The notes below the pieces were generated by a model. The model saw nothing but the letters and a program-made list of their open reading frames with translations. It was not told the DNA's origin and made no database searches. Of a stretch of DNA of 64,000 nt, positions 26,508 to 38,300 are shown one piece after another (within the stretch, counting starts at the first letter, position 1; each line of letters starts with the position of its first letter). A program made the position numbers and the translations under genes. Source of the DNA: Augochlora pura (taxonomy: Eukaryota > Arthropoda > Insecta > Hymenoptera > Halictidae); NCBI RefSeq assembly GCF_028453695.1, contig NC_135776.1, forward strand, positions 9,370,663 to 9,434,662. The letters run 5' to 3'.

Positions 26508-29500
26508 ATGTGGGATCAGCTACCGGAGCTGATACTGACGCAGATATTCAGTCACCTCGATCGTGAGGATCGTGCCAACGTTGCACAAACTTGTCAGTCA
26601 TGGAACCGTGCACTATCATCCCCAGTTCTTTGGCGTTCCGTCACAGTCCTCATCGATCGTGATCTACGGGGTGACTTCCCATTGGCGGGAGAACTAGCCG
26701 TGCGTAACGCGTACATACACTCACACATACACAAAAAATTAAAATATATCAGGCAAGATCTCTTGACGCAGGACAGCAATCAACGGCAAATATTAAACAA
26801 TTTATTCAGTGATTCGATGAATCTTTCTGTTGGATTGAAATTAGGATGTTGTGGAGGTCATTCGAGCAACGGAGTGATCGAATATTTTAACAATATTAAT
26901 TGGCTTTACGCGCACAGAAAATTTAAAAGATATTGAGAAAGGTCTCCTGACATAGAACAGTACTCAATGGCAGACATTAAACAGTTTATTAAACGTTTTA
27001 TTAAACGATTTGATTAACCTTCCTGTTGGATTCGAGTTAGGGCTTTGTGGAGATCATACGGGCAATGGCACCTTCGAATATTTTAACAATATAAATCGGT
27101 TTCCATGGAGACCGATAATTTGATTAATCTATTATTGAGGTATTATTACATAATTTTTTAAATAGATACCTTTCGCGATGAAAGAGATAAGTAAAACAGA
27201 TAAAATAAATACTGTTTAATGCTAATGTTACTAACTGACCTAAACACTTATTTTTATTCTCGATTAATACGATTGTTGCAAAAGTAATTTCGGTTCTACA
27301 AAATTTACAGTTTACAAAAAAGCAGAAATTACTGTAACACCACTTTTCTAAACATACTACACAAAATGAGATAATAATTAGTACGAGGATACAAAAGAAA
27401 GTCAATTTTTTCTAATTAAAAATCAAGAAATTCGATAAATTCGAAGCTAATAATAATGTAATAGTAATGTAACAGTTCATAAAGTTACATATACAAAAAT
27501 TGACGAAACACAATGGCACGGTCATGTAAATAAAATCGTGTCTTGCATCACCAGGAGAAATGTTCAGATTCAAACATTTTTATTTCCCTTCGATTATACA
27601 AAATTTAGTTAAAATATGTCATTGGAATTTACTTCGTAATAATAATATTAATCTGTAAAACGCAATTAACGTTTCCAGGCGAAATATGGACAGCATATGC
27701 GCATTCTGGAGCTCGCTTGGTCGCGACCATACATTCTGCCAAGAGAAGCGCGTATAACTCGTAACATTCAAGCCGAAGCTGGTACCGACTTCCTTACGGT
27801 TGTTCGAGCCAAGAATGTTCAACTGAAAAAATTGATACTTACGGATTGGATATTCAGTTGCAAATGGGGAAACAGAGGGAAGCTTCTTTATGCACTTGCA
27901 AACTTTTTAGGGTAAATTATGTTTATGTTGTACCTTCGACATTGAAAATATTATTACTATTGTGTTTTAGATATTTTATAGTGCAAAATCGATTTGTCAT
28001 TCACTATTATGCATGATAATATTATATATTATTTTTTTTTTGTATCATATTGTATTATTATATTTTATATTATATTATATGGTATAAATATTATTACTAT
28101 CGAGTTTCAGATCTTTTATAGTGCAAAGTCGATTTGTTATATAGTATTATGTATGACATTGTTATATATTATTTTTTGTTGTATCGTATTGTATTATTTT
28201 ATATTATATAATATAATCAGATCTTTACGGTATACTCAGTATACGTACAAACTCTCGGTATGCTGTAGTATATTCAAATCTTTTACTGTGCAATATCGAT
28301 TATTATATACTATTTTATATAATAATATTATATATTATATTATTTTATATTATTGGGTTGTTCGGAAAGTAATTTCGTTTCTTTCCAACAAAGGACCTAA
28401 TTTTTTCACAGCCAACTTCACACTTAAGCTGCATAATTATTATTATATTTGGACAACTGATATAGTAAGCCTTGTTTGTTAAAAATTTTGTTTGATTCTT
28501 TGAAATAGCTTTTGTTTAGTAATCTATTCTGTTTCATTTCCACCAAAAAAAAAAACGAAATGACTTTCCGAACAACCTAATATATTATATCACAATGTAT
28601 CATCGCTCACAACACCAAATTCCACCCTAATTGATTAGTATAAAATATAAATCGCTAAATTAATAAAAATCATACCATATCATCAACAAATACACTTTCT
28701 GCTCTTTTAACCAATTTCGCGATCGTTTAATAAAATCTACTTACAAAATGATTCGACTGGTTCAGTAAAAAGACATTATATCTAGTATTAATTGTTACTA
28801 AATAATTATTATGATTACACAGCTGTCAGCACAACTTGGAAACACTGAGCTTGCTAAATGCGAACCTCGGGGTGAGCGACGTGCTGCGGCTTCTGGCTAG
28901 CGCTATCAGGGGTTCGAGCGAGCATTTGACATACCTAGATCTTCGTGGTGCATTCCGAGAATGGCAAGCACCCCATAGCAATTCCAGGTACAAGATACGG
29001 TTTATGCAAATTATAAATTCGTTGTCATCTCAGATAATATTCCCCCGGGGATTCGCATTCATACCTGAATTTATAGGATAATAAAATTATCGCCAATCAT
29101 GCGTGCGCTAATAAAGGACACGAAGTAATATTATAGTAAATAAAATATTGCAGCAGATAAAATAATAATATTGTCAAAGAAAGCGACGTTCAGCTGGCAA
29201 GATAACATACAAATTGATTTAAAGCAATCAAAGTGTTGCTAAAGTGAAAGAAGTAAAAATCAGTGAAATAAAAGCGCGATTTTGATTTTCAAATTATTTA
29301 TTGGTTTAGAATATTTTAAGAAGCCGTAATGCAATTATAATGCTGAGAATGCTTCTGAGGCTTAATGAATGAATTCAGCAACTTTTATAATAAACTTCCA
29401 GATATTTGCGGATGTTCGGTCGGTTCCGCGCGTTAACCGTCCTCAGGCTCGATTATCCAGCTCTGTCGGATCAAACTCTGAACGCTTTGGCAAACGCGGA

Positions 29501-31798
29501 GCCGAAACTGCTGAAAATTCTGCACATATCAGTGCGAGATTCCGACTCCAGACATCATACCATCACGGATACGGCTTGGCACAATTTGGCTGTCGTGTGC
29601 CCCAACCTGACAGTCTCCTACACTATAGGTACAAAATGATACGGAATTATATCAAAACGGTCGTTCAATTCTCTACTAAATTCTCTATTAAATTCAATTC
29701 TCTATTTACCTCTTTCACGTAGAATAAGTCTCGTGATCTAGATTTCTAGTAGATCGTAGAAACTATTTAGTTAAAACTGAAATAGTGGTTGCGATATTAT
29801 TTTATTATTATTTCGTTACTATTTTATTACTATTTTAAATCTATTTTATTATTACTTTATTACTGTTACAATAATGTTCTATTATTACTTTATTACTCTT
29901 TCATTACTATTTTATTGTTACTTTATTACCGTTGCATTACTATTTAATTATTACTTTATTACTACTTCATTACTATTTTAATATTGTTTCATTAATTGAA
30001 ATATTATTATTATATAGTAAATATATTCGCATGCTATCGGCTATTATCGCTGGAAGCGCGCGAGCATCAAAATCAATGCACGTTGATGGGAATGTTATGC
30101 AAAGAAATAGATATTTTTGTGAACGATAAACTAAAGAATACAATTCTATACACCATTTAGTTTCTTAAGTTTGATTTCTAGTTAATATCTCCCATTACGA
30201 AGATATGTGCTATTTGCTGCTACCCAGTGTGCCATTGGCTAGGTTTCAAATGTTCAGCGGACACGTGTGGGATCAGAGCAGATCGCGCAATTTCCGGAGC
30301 ACTGTTGGATTACTTATCACTCATTATACCAACACGTTAGGTATATATTGAATTTTTATGAATTCTTATACAGAGTGTGCTTAAGTTTACCGATCAAGCT
30401 ATGTTAACACATTTTTAACGGACTTTAATTAAACTTTTCACATGTTACGTTAAAATAATTACAATTATTTCTGAAATTTTCTCAAATTGCTAACTCTGCA
30501 ACAATTAGAACGTATTTTGTAGCAAAGTAGTAATTGATGCTTGAAATTCCATATTAACCCTTTATAATCGAAGTCATTTTAACTGGGAATCAGAAATAAT
30601 TTTTCGCTTAAAATGGCTTCGAGTGCAAAGGGTTAATATCTAATATTAAATACAACAAAGTGTACTTTGTTGAACAATTTTTTTAATCTATACTTTGTTA
30701 TTATAAAAATTGTAGTGGTGCCTCAGAGTCACCACTCGAGTGCAAGAGGTTAATACACAAGATAGTATTAAATGATATATTAGATACTATTAAAAATTTC
30801 TAAATAATATATGTATAATATACAAGATAATATTAAATAAAATTAAAATGTTATTTAAGTCTTATTATAGCAAAATATTTAGTGATTTAGTAAACAGTTC
30901 GATAGTAATGTTAAAACTAAAACTTGTTTCCTAAAATTAAAGATTCGAATGAATAATCACGAATCATTAAATTATTGCCTGTACCACCGCAGCGGAAGTA
31001 ATGTTGCAATTGAGAAACAATCGAGAAATGCTGGATGACCTATTGATCTGTATGTTGGTCCACTGTAAGCACTTAACAAGATTGCAATATGACGGTATAC
31101 TGAGGAGCCTCGACACTTTGCGGGACATTTGTCAACTTCAAGCTGAAAGCAAAACCCGTGAGTAGAAAATATATGTATATAGTAACAAGTATATAAATAG
31201 GAAGATACATGAATATGTGGTTTCTGAAGTGATTTTAAGCAACTTCTTCCTTTACAACAATTTTCTACGAGGCTTCGTTCACGAGTTATTAACGAAAAAC
31301 ATTAGTCAATGAGAGACGTGCTCGGCTGGTCAAGACAAATGGCGGAACTGGGCCTCTATCGCTCGTTAGCCGATCTTGTCTCTTATTGGCCAATGTTTTT
31401 CGTTAATAACTCGTTGACGACACCTCGTAGAAAATTTTTGTAAAGGAAAAAGTTTCGTCAAATAAACTCAGAAAAGTAATAATAAATAATAAATATTAAT
31501 AATATAAATTAAATCGAAAATGAGGGATAGAATTTTTGCAGCCAACGCTTTACTGCCGAGAAATTCGAAACTTTAATTTTTAATTAATACACAAGCCTGT
31601 ACTGTTTTATTGTTTGTTATATTATTATTTCGAAAATTTCTCGCAGGTTTTCGTACAATTCACGTGAAGCCACGCAACGTTAACACCCGGAATCGCGGCA
31701 TCTTGAACGAGATCAACTATCAGTACGACCACAAGATGATGGAACAAGGAGTAGATTTTCGTATTGAAGATCCTGCCTCGGTTTTAATGTTCTATTAA
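26508..31798 (+). CDS. F-box protein of the FBXO33/FBXO39 type, seven exons
   Basis: Predicted substrate-recognition subunit of an SCF (Skp1-Cullin1-F-box) ubiquitin ligase. Exons: 26508-26699, 27679-27911, 28823-28987, 29402-29628, 30182-30340, 30993-31157 and 31647-31798, with fully compatible phases and GT-AG ends, giving 430 aa. The ATG is in a different frame from an upstream ATG at 26479. The F-box is at the N-terminus (about residues 3-45: LPELILTQIFSHL, then CQSWNRAL and LWRSV). The rest is an irregular leucine-rich repeat region, with LETLSLLNANL, LTYLDLRG, LTVLRLDYPAL and a later block EDMCYLLLPSVPLARF. Length and layout fit FBXO39/FBXO33 better than FBXL proteins, but the exact ortholog is uncertain. 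Introns carry a 140-bp tandem repeat, a TA-flanked MITE, a TTAA hairpin and a foldback element. Confidence 0.87.
27950..28300. repeat. Tandem repeat, about 140 bp, in F-box intron 2
   Basis: The motif TTATAGTGCAAARTCGATTTGT recurs at 27981 and 28121 (spacing 140), and a weaker copy at about 28288. Intervening sequence is low-complexity TATTATAT. Non-coding despite a long open frame across it. Confidence 0.7.
28353..28580. mobile_element. Mariner-type MITE in F-box intron 2
   Basis: About 228 bp. Terminal inverted repeats TTGGGTTGTTCGGAAAGT and ACTTTCCGAACAACCTAA face each other and are flanked by TA on both sides, the target duplication of Tc1/mariner elements. Too short to encode transposase, so it is a non-autonomous internal-deletion product. 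Confidence 0.88.
30554..30636. mobile_element. TTAA-flanked hairpin MITE in an F-box intron
   Basis: 83 bp, starting TTAACCCTTTATAATCGAAG and ending CTTCGAGTGCAAAGGGTTAA, nearly a perfect inverted repeat. TTAA targets and CCCT-beginning ends are typical of piggyBac elements. Cleanest example here of a family whose single ends recur across the window. Confidence 0.8.
31220..31472. mobile_element. Foldback/palindromic repeat, copy 1 (F-box intron 6)
   Basis: Long inverted repeat with arms containing GAGTTATTAACGAAAAAC and GTTTTTCGTTAATAACTCG around a unique centre with local GC-richness. Shares arms with copies at 45505, 47347, 50814 and 62132. Lies between exons 6 and 7 and does not disturb either splice site. 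Confidence 0.85.
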
Positions 31799-31874
31799 TT
31801 TGTTTTTTGGGCTCTTGTGGCTGTCAACTACCGGTGTCTGTTGCACTAGCATCTCGCGATATTACAGCCAAAAA

Positions 31875-31880
31875 AATAAA
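31875..31880 (+). promoter_or_regulatory. Polyadenylation signal of the F-box gene
   Basis: AATAAA 77 bases after the stop codon, followed by GT- and T-rich sequence. Good position and context. Confidence 0.6.
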
Positions 31881-34800
31881 TACAATGTCTGCCCCTGTTG
31901 GTGCTATTGTTATTTTTTTCTTTATGCAAATTTATTTTTATAATTTCGATCATATACTCCTATATTACTTTTGTTAAATATTTCCTATGATATAAAGTAT
32001 TTTTTTCAAGAAACAAATATGTTTATTTCTCTCTCGAAAGAGCTTAAGAATTTAATAATGGCGTCACGCATTCCTATAACAAAATGGACTTGCATTATGG
32101 GGGTTAAATAATAAATTTACAGTGCTCAGGAATTACGTTCTTTTTTTATTCGACATTAAATCGTTGACAATCGAGCTGGCGTTATTTTTCCAATAATAAA
32201 TACAGAGTTATAAAATAGTTCCACTGTAACAATTTCTAGAAACGTGTAGAATGTTTTCTATTAGAGTTTTTATCGATTTAAATTGTTGCTCGTTTTGTCG
32301 ATTGTAAGACACAGTCTTCGACGAACTTTTGAAAACATTAACCCTAACGAACAGAGTATAAAAACAGCGTGTAAAAAAGTAAAAGATCTAAATGCTAGTT
32401 TTATCACATTATGCTATTAATGTTGTTCGTGAAAGATTCGCCTAATTCTAGAATAATAGCAAAATTCAATTTCATGTACATCGAATATCGACATTTTCTA
32501 TTAAACTATCGAGGACGATTGATGCACTATACTAAAGTCGCGATAATGTTATCTTTACTTGAATATTAAAAATTCTTTCCTCATTTATTAAAGAGTATAA
32601 TAATGTTGCTTATTGTAATTCGTAAAATTGATATATTAAAAAGCAAGGACGGTATTTTGATTGCGAGAATTGTAAACGCAAATTGCGAGCTTAAATTAAT
32701 GGATCGATAAGAAAATTTACAAATGTACTTTGTAACTGCTTTCGACGAAATTGTTTATCTAGTACATGCAGCAATGTAGCACAAACATCGTAACACTGCT
32801 GATAAACTTATCTTAGATAAGTTGCTTGTGATTCTATATAATAATAATAATAATAATATAATTCTGCGAAGTACTAGAAAAGGATATAGTCGAGGAATTA
32901 AACTATAATAATTTTAACAAGCTTGAAATAATATATCGACGTTGTCGAATTATTTTACAATGCTTTTGTTCATTCCATACTTTCAAATTTCATGGGACAT
33001 TTTTCATAAACGTGTTCGTGGCTTTATTACTCTATTTATTATTGAATTTACTACTCATTTATTACTCATTTTTGTTAATTATTGTACATATAAATGCACA
33101 GTCCGTGGTAAAAAGGTAGTGCGTGTTCAGATGTTGCGTTTTATTAAATAAATTGTTTGTCTGTTCAATGTTATAATTTTGCATTACTGACAAGTCAACT
33201 GGAACGATTATTTACTAAAATAATGTTAAAATATTGTGTAAATAAAGTACTAAAACATTTACTAAACTAAATATTAAAATGCTAAAATATATGTTAATCT
33301 AATTTTAGATAAACGACGCATTGAATTTTTTCTCAGGTAGTTTATAAAATAATATAATAAACACGTTAGAAGTGAAATTTTTATTATAAATAAAACATAG
33401 ATAGAATATTGAATAATACAGGTTTACTTTGATTATTTCATTCTGATTTAAAACATAAATAGGGATGGTTGTTAAATCGAAATTATCATGGAATAAAAGA
33501 CATGTAAATAATTCTGTAATAATAATGAAATTTTAATGATAAAAATATAAATGTTCTGGAATAACCACTCATTCTGAATATCAGAAAATATTTTAAGGCA
33601 ATGCTAGGCCTAAATGTTTACGAAAATGGAAGACAGTTTAGTAATATATCAAAATTATAAATTATAAATACCTATGAACATTATTTAACTCGTTACCTAA
33701 ACGTATAATACTTTTAATATTTCCAATAATAAATTGGCAATAAATCGTAAAATGCGATCGCATTTTTCTTTTATTATTTTTGCATAATAGGAGTGCCCTA
33801 TTTTTATGAAATTTTCGTATTCAAGGTTACGCAGCGGTCATAACATTACAGACTGTCGAATTCGTCTTGACCTAAATAATCATAAGACGATGATAAAAAT
33901 ATATCGTTCCATTTAAACAAACTTCGATGATCTTGAAATCTTAAAAAATATAACCTTGAACAAATTTGTTTATTTATTATAATATTTGCCCCCTTGAATC
34001 AACTAATGTTTTCTTCTGACATTTCCTTCTACTGTAAAAAATAAACGAGATATTTCAGATGCTTTAATTAGGCGAGACACCCTGTATATTTAACGCTTTG
34101 CATTTCAAGCCATTTTGATTCTAATTCTAAAATAATTCTCAATGACCTATAGTATTCCTATTTTATATAACTTATTGTTTCAACTTATGCACATGAAATT
34201 GTATCTATATAACAATTATACTTTTAATAGTGTTTTAAAAGTAAACAAATTTGATGATCTTCAAAATTTGTTTAGAAAATTATATAACAATCTCGAGTGA
34301 TGCCTCAGAGTACCAAGGATCAAACAACAGGACTTTTCTTTCTCTCTTCCCTACTAATCCTTTGCAGTCTTAATTAAATGTATACATAGCTATCATGCTT
34401 AATTAATGCAAAAATAATTTCCATTAATTACTATTAATTCATATAATTATTAATGTATATATAAATCAACTTATACATATGTAAGAGTCCGTAGGGAAGA
34501 CAAAATCCTTTTCTAATTTTTAGATATATGTACAGCTAACACAATTATTATACTAAAATAATAATATATATATAACACAATACTAAAAAAGAAAAAGAAA
34601 CAAATAAATAACTTTGCTGTAGCAAATACCTAATAGACAATACTTGATAAAAAAAGATTGTATTTAAAATAGATCGCGCAAAAATGGCGAAACCGTCGCA
34701 CGCATCAGATACGCATCTTTTTACCACGGACTGTACCAGACGGATCGACGACTTTCTTAACTCTTCGTTACTCTTTCTTTAACCCTTTTAGCGTCGCGCG

Positions 34801-35399
34801 AAAACGGATGCTCATGCGATGATAACTGAGCGAATTTACTAAGGTTTGGAAAAAAACTCATAAAAACCAAACTAGGAACGATATTTAAAAAATTCAAAAC
34901 ACAGCGTATTGCGGAAGAGAAGAAGATTAATACAATAACAATTATACTTTGATACTTACTGAAAATCGTATAAATAACAGCAATATAAACCACGATGAGG
35001 AACATAGAAAAAGTATCTCTTCTACAAACAATATTTACCTTAAGCTGTTTAATTTCCATCGTAAACAGATTGCGATTACGGTCCGAAGAAACTATTCCGT
35101 GTCGATTTTCTACCTTATCGCTCTATCGAACACAGAGCCTCGCCACCACTCAGCATAGAATATAACAAAAACAATGTTTTCAATCGTGTTGCAACAAATT
35201 CGAACTATTTATAACGTTTTGTAAAGTTATTTCGAGACACAGATCTCTCGTGCCGGCGCACGCGCAACGATATATCGTCGTTGATATCCTTTAAAAGCGT
35301 AGCGAACGACGATATATCGTTGTTCGGCACTAAAAGGGTTAAACAGATTGCGAGACGACTCACGTGTGAAAGTCGCGCCAGGCGACGACTGCAGCCGGC
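31881..35399. other. Intergenic AT-rich interval with a TTAA element
   Basis: Convergent spacer between the plus-strand F-box gene and the minus-strand zinc-finger cluster. No exon recognised. It contains the TTAA-flanked element at 34779-35342 and an isolated element-end motif (GACACCCTGTATA) near 34076. Confidence 0.55.
34779..35342. mobile_element. TTAA-flanked non-autonomous element, about 560 bp
   Basis: Starts TTAACCCTTTTAGCGTCG and ends CGGCACTAAAAGGGTTAA, so the ends are inverted repeats with TTAA at both borders, as in piggyBac MITEs. An internal palindromic motif CGATATATCG is repeated near the right end. It ends 58 bases from the stop codon of zinc-finger unit A, so it may form that gene's 3' UTR. 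Confidence 0.72.
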
Positions 35400-38300
35400 T
35401 CATCGACAAGACTTCATGTGCGTGTTTAAAACAGTTCTTGTCACAAACCCTTTCCCACACCGCGGACAGACGTACGGTCGTTCACCGGTGTGATAACGCT
35501 TGTGAACCACCAACGTCGACCTCTGCGTAAATGCTTTGCCGCACTGGTCGCAGGAGTACTTCCGTTCACCCGTGTGCGTCACGTTGTGCGTCCTCAGCAG
35601 GGTCTCGCAGGCGAAACACTTGCCGCAGACCTCGCAGGTGTACGGTTTCTCGCCCGTGTGCGACCGATTATGGATCTCCAGGCCCTTCGCGGTCTTCAAC
35701 TCTTTGCCGCAAAGGGCGCACAGGTAGCGACGCCTCTCGTAGCTCGGCGCGTCACCGTGGGCCTTCACCGTGTGTTGCTTCAACACCGACTTGTATTTGT
35801 AGACTTTGCCGCAGACATCGCACTTGTGCAACGGCGGCTGCTGACCACCCTCCGGTGCATCTTCTTGCATCGAAGCCGCGGGGTCGTAATGGTAGAGTCG
35901 ATTGTGCTCCTTCAAACTGCAGCAATGCGATTTGTTTAGACGAGGTTTTTCTGATGTGATTATTTTTGTGGTTACTACTGTTTGAACATTCTGCGGTCGA
36001 ATGGCGGTTCTAAGACGATGCTAAAAATGATCGCGTTACAAGATAATTTTTATCAGATTGATTTGTGTATTTAACCCTTAGGGCTCTAAATACTCCCGGC
36101 CGAAACGGTCAGTAGGGACGGCGCGAGGCTAGCGCTGACGGTCGCTGGGGACGGAATACTTTTATGCTAGACTGAACTAAGTATTTGAGGCGCAAACAGT
36201 AATAAATTATAGTAATCTTTTTGCAAGGGGTTAAATAATTAAAGAGTGTTATTTTGAGTGTTTATTTAACCCTTAAATGCATGAATTAATGAATTTTATT
36301 TAAAAATTAGGGTTATAATATTTCAAATGAGTGGAAATCGGGAAAAATATTTAAAAAAATTATAAGTCATATCTTATAGGGTTTTTATTGAAAAATATTA
36401 ATGATTCATTTTTGGTACACTATGCAAAATAGACATAAAAATTCTTTTTTTTTTCCTGACAAAAGTACTAGCAAATTAATAAATAAGAGCCTTACCTTTA
36501 GAAAATATTTTTTGTTTAACGAATACGCCAAAATATTTCTAAATAATCCACTTCCAAAAGTACGTAAATTCGCTATCAAAAATGCGCGCCAATTGGTATA
36601 ACGTCAGAAAGATACAAATATTGAAGTCAAATGTCATTATTTTAGTTAATTTTTGATAAATCAATGGACAAAGGAATCACTGCCATTCAGCCAAATGTAT
36701 CGATATCAAAACTGTTGTCGGGTATCCGCGCAAAAAGTTATTGATTCATTTTTGGGACTCTATGCATTTAAGGGTTAAATTACTAACGAGGGCCCCTGTA
36801 TTATTTAAAAAAAAAAATAACTGCATATTGATCGAAAAAATCGACAGACGCATATATGCACCCTTAGTCCACGACGATGACTTAGAGTAAACGCATATCT
36901 GCGTCCTTCGGCCACAACGGCGACTTTCGCCAAACGCATATATGCGTCCATAGACCCCTAAGGGTTAAAAGATTATCAAGAGCTGTCGATTGCTGCACGA
37001 GTTACAAAATTTAATTGTGTAATGTATAAAATGCTGCAGGATGTGTGAAAATATAAAGGGTGTAAGTGGGAAGAAATATTTTGGATTTACAGTTGAAATA
37101 GCTACGACTGGAAAGAATTAATAAAGATATAGATAAATATGTATTATTATTTTATATGACTTAGTGTGATTTATGTGTATGGAATTGAGTTTTGTGGTTT
37201 ATAAAATAGTTTTAGTTATAATTGTCTTTTAAGTGAAAAAATAAATTTAGTAATGCGAAGGTTGTTCTGAAATAAGATGTAACAAATTTTAGCGACACTG
37301 TAAAATTAATAGTAAAATATATGAGAAGATTAATAATAATACTTAAGAAAAGATTTAGAAGCCTGTTTAGTAGTTTTCTGGTAAAACAATTAAAAATAAA
37401 TAACAATTATCTACAAAAAAATCGAATCTGGATGTTAATTCTACAATTTTCTTAAATTCTTCAATGGATATAATTGCTATAAATTGCGAATGTATAATAT
37501 CATACGTGATATTAATAATCACAATTTATTAATATAAAAATGAGTAGTATATAAAATATCATATATAATCTTTGTTCTTTATCAATACAGTAGCGAGAAG
37601 AATAAAGGAATCAAAACAAAATCGAAATGTCTTTAATTATAAAATTTCTTCAAATTCTTCAGTGAATATAGTTATTACAAATTGCGAGTATATAACATAT
37701 ATAGTCACAATTTATTAATATAAAAATCACTAGCGTATAATATATCATAATCTTTGTTTTTAAGAAAGCAGTAAGGAATATTAAAGAGAATAAAGGGACA
37801 AATAAAAGGAATAATAATCATCATAGAAATCAATCAAATAGAAAGCCAAAGCAATCACCATGGAAAGTAATCAAATAGAAAGCCAAACCAATCACCATAG
37901 AGAGTAATCAAATAGAAAGCGAAACCAATTACCATAGAAAGTAATCGAAAACCATAATACCTGTACACGTCGTCGAATGTGTTACCGCAAGCGTTGCACT
38001 GTTGATACTCCATAAAGTTGTGCATAGCAGTGTGCGTTATCAGGGAGTCTTTGTCGACGAAATTCTCGCTGCAGATTTCACAGGTATGTTTCACTTCTCT
38101 ATGGTGCCGTTTGGTGTGCCTCTCCACGTCGATCGCGTTCACTCCCATGAAGTTGCACCGGCCGCAAGGGGTTGTTTTCGGCGTGTGCGACTTCTTCACG
38201 TGCGCGTTCAGCATGAACTGTTGCGGATACGTTTTCCCGCACGTGGCACACTTGAAGGGTCTATGAATACCATGGACGATCCTCAAATGGGCTACCAGTC

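Noticed and set aside
27994..28482. 162-codon frame rich in Ile, Tyr and Phe
   Set aside because: It lies in an F-box intron, reads through TATTATAT repeats and runs into a MITE end.
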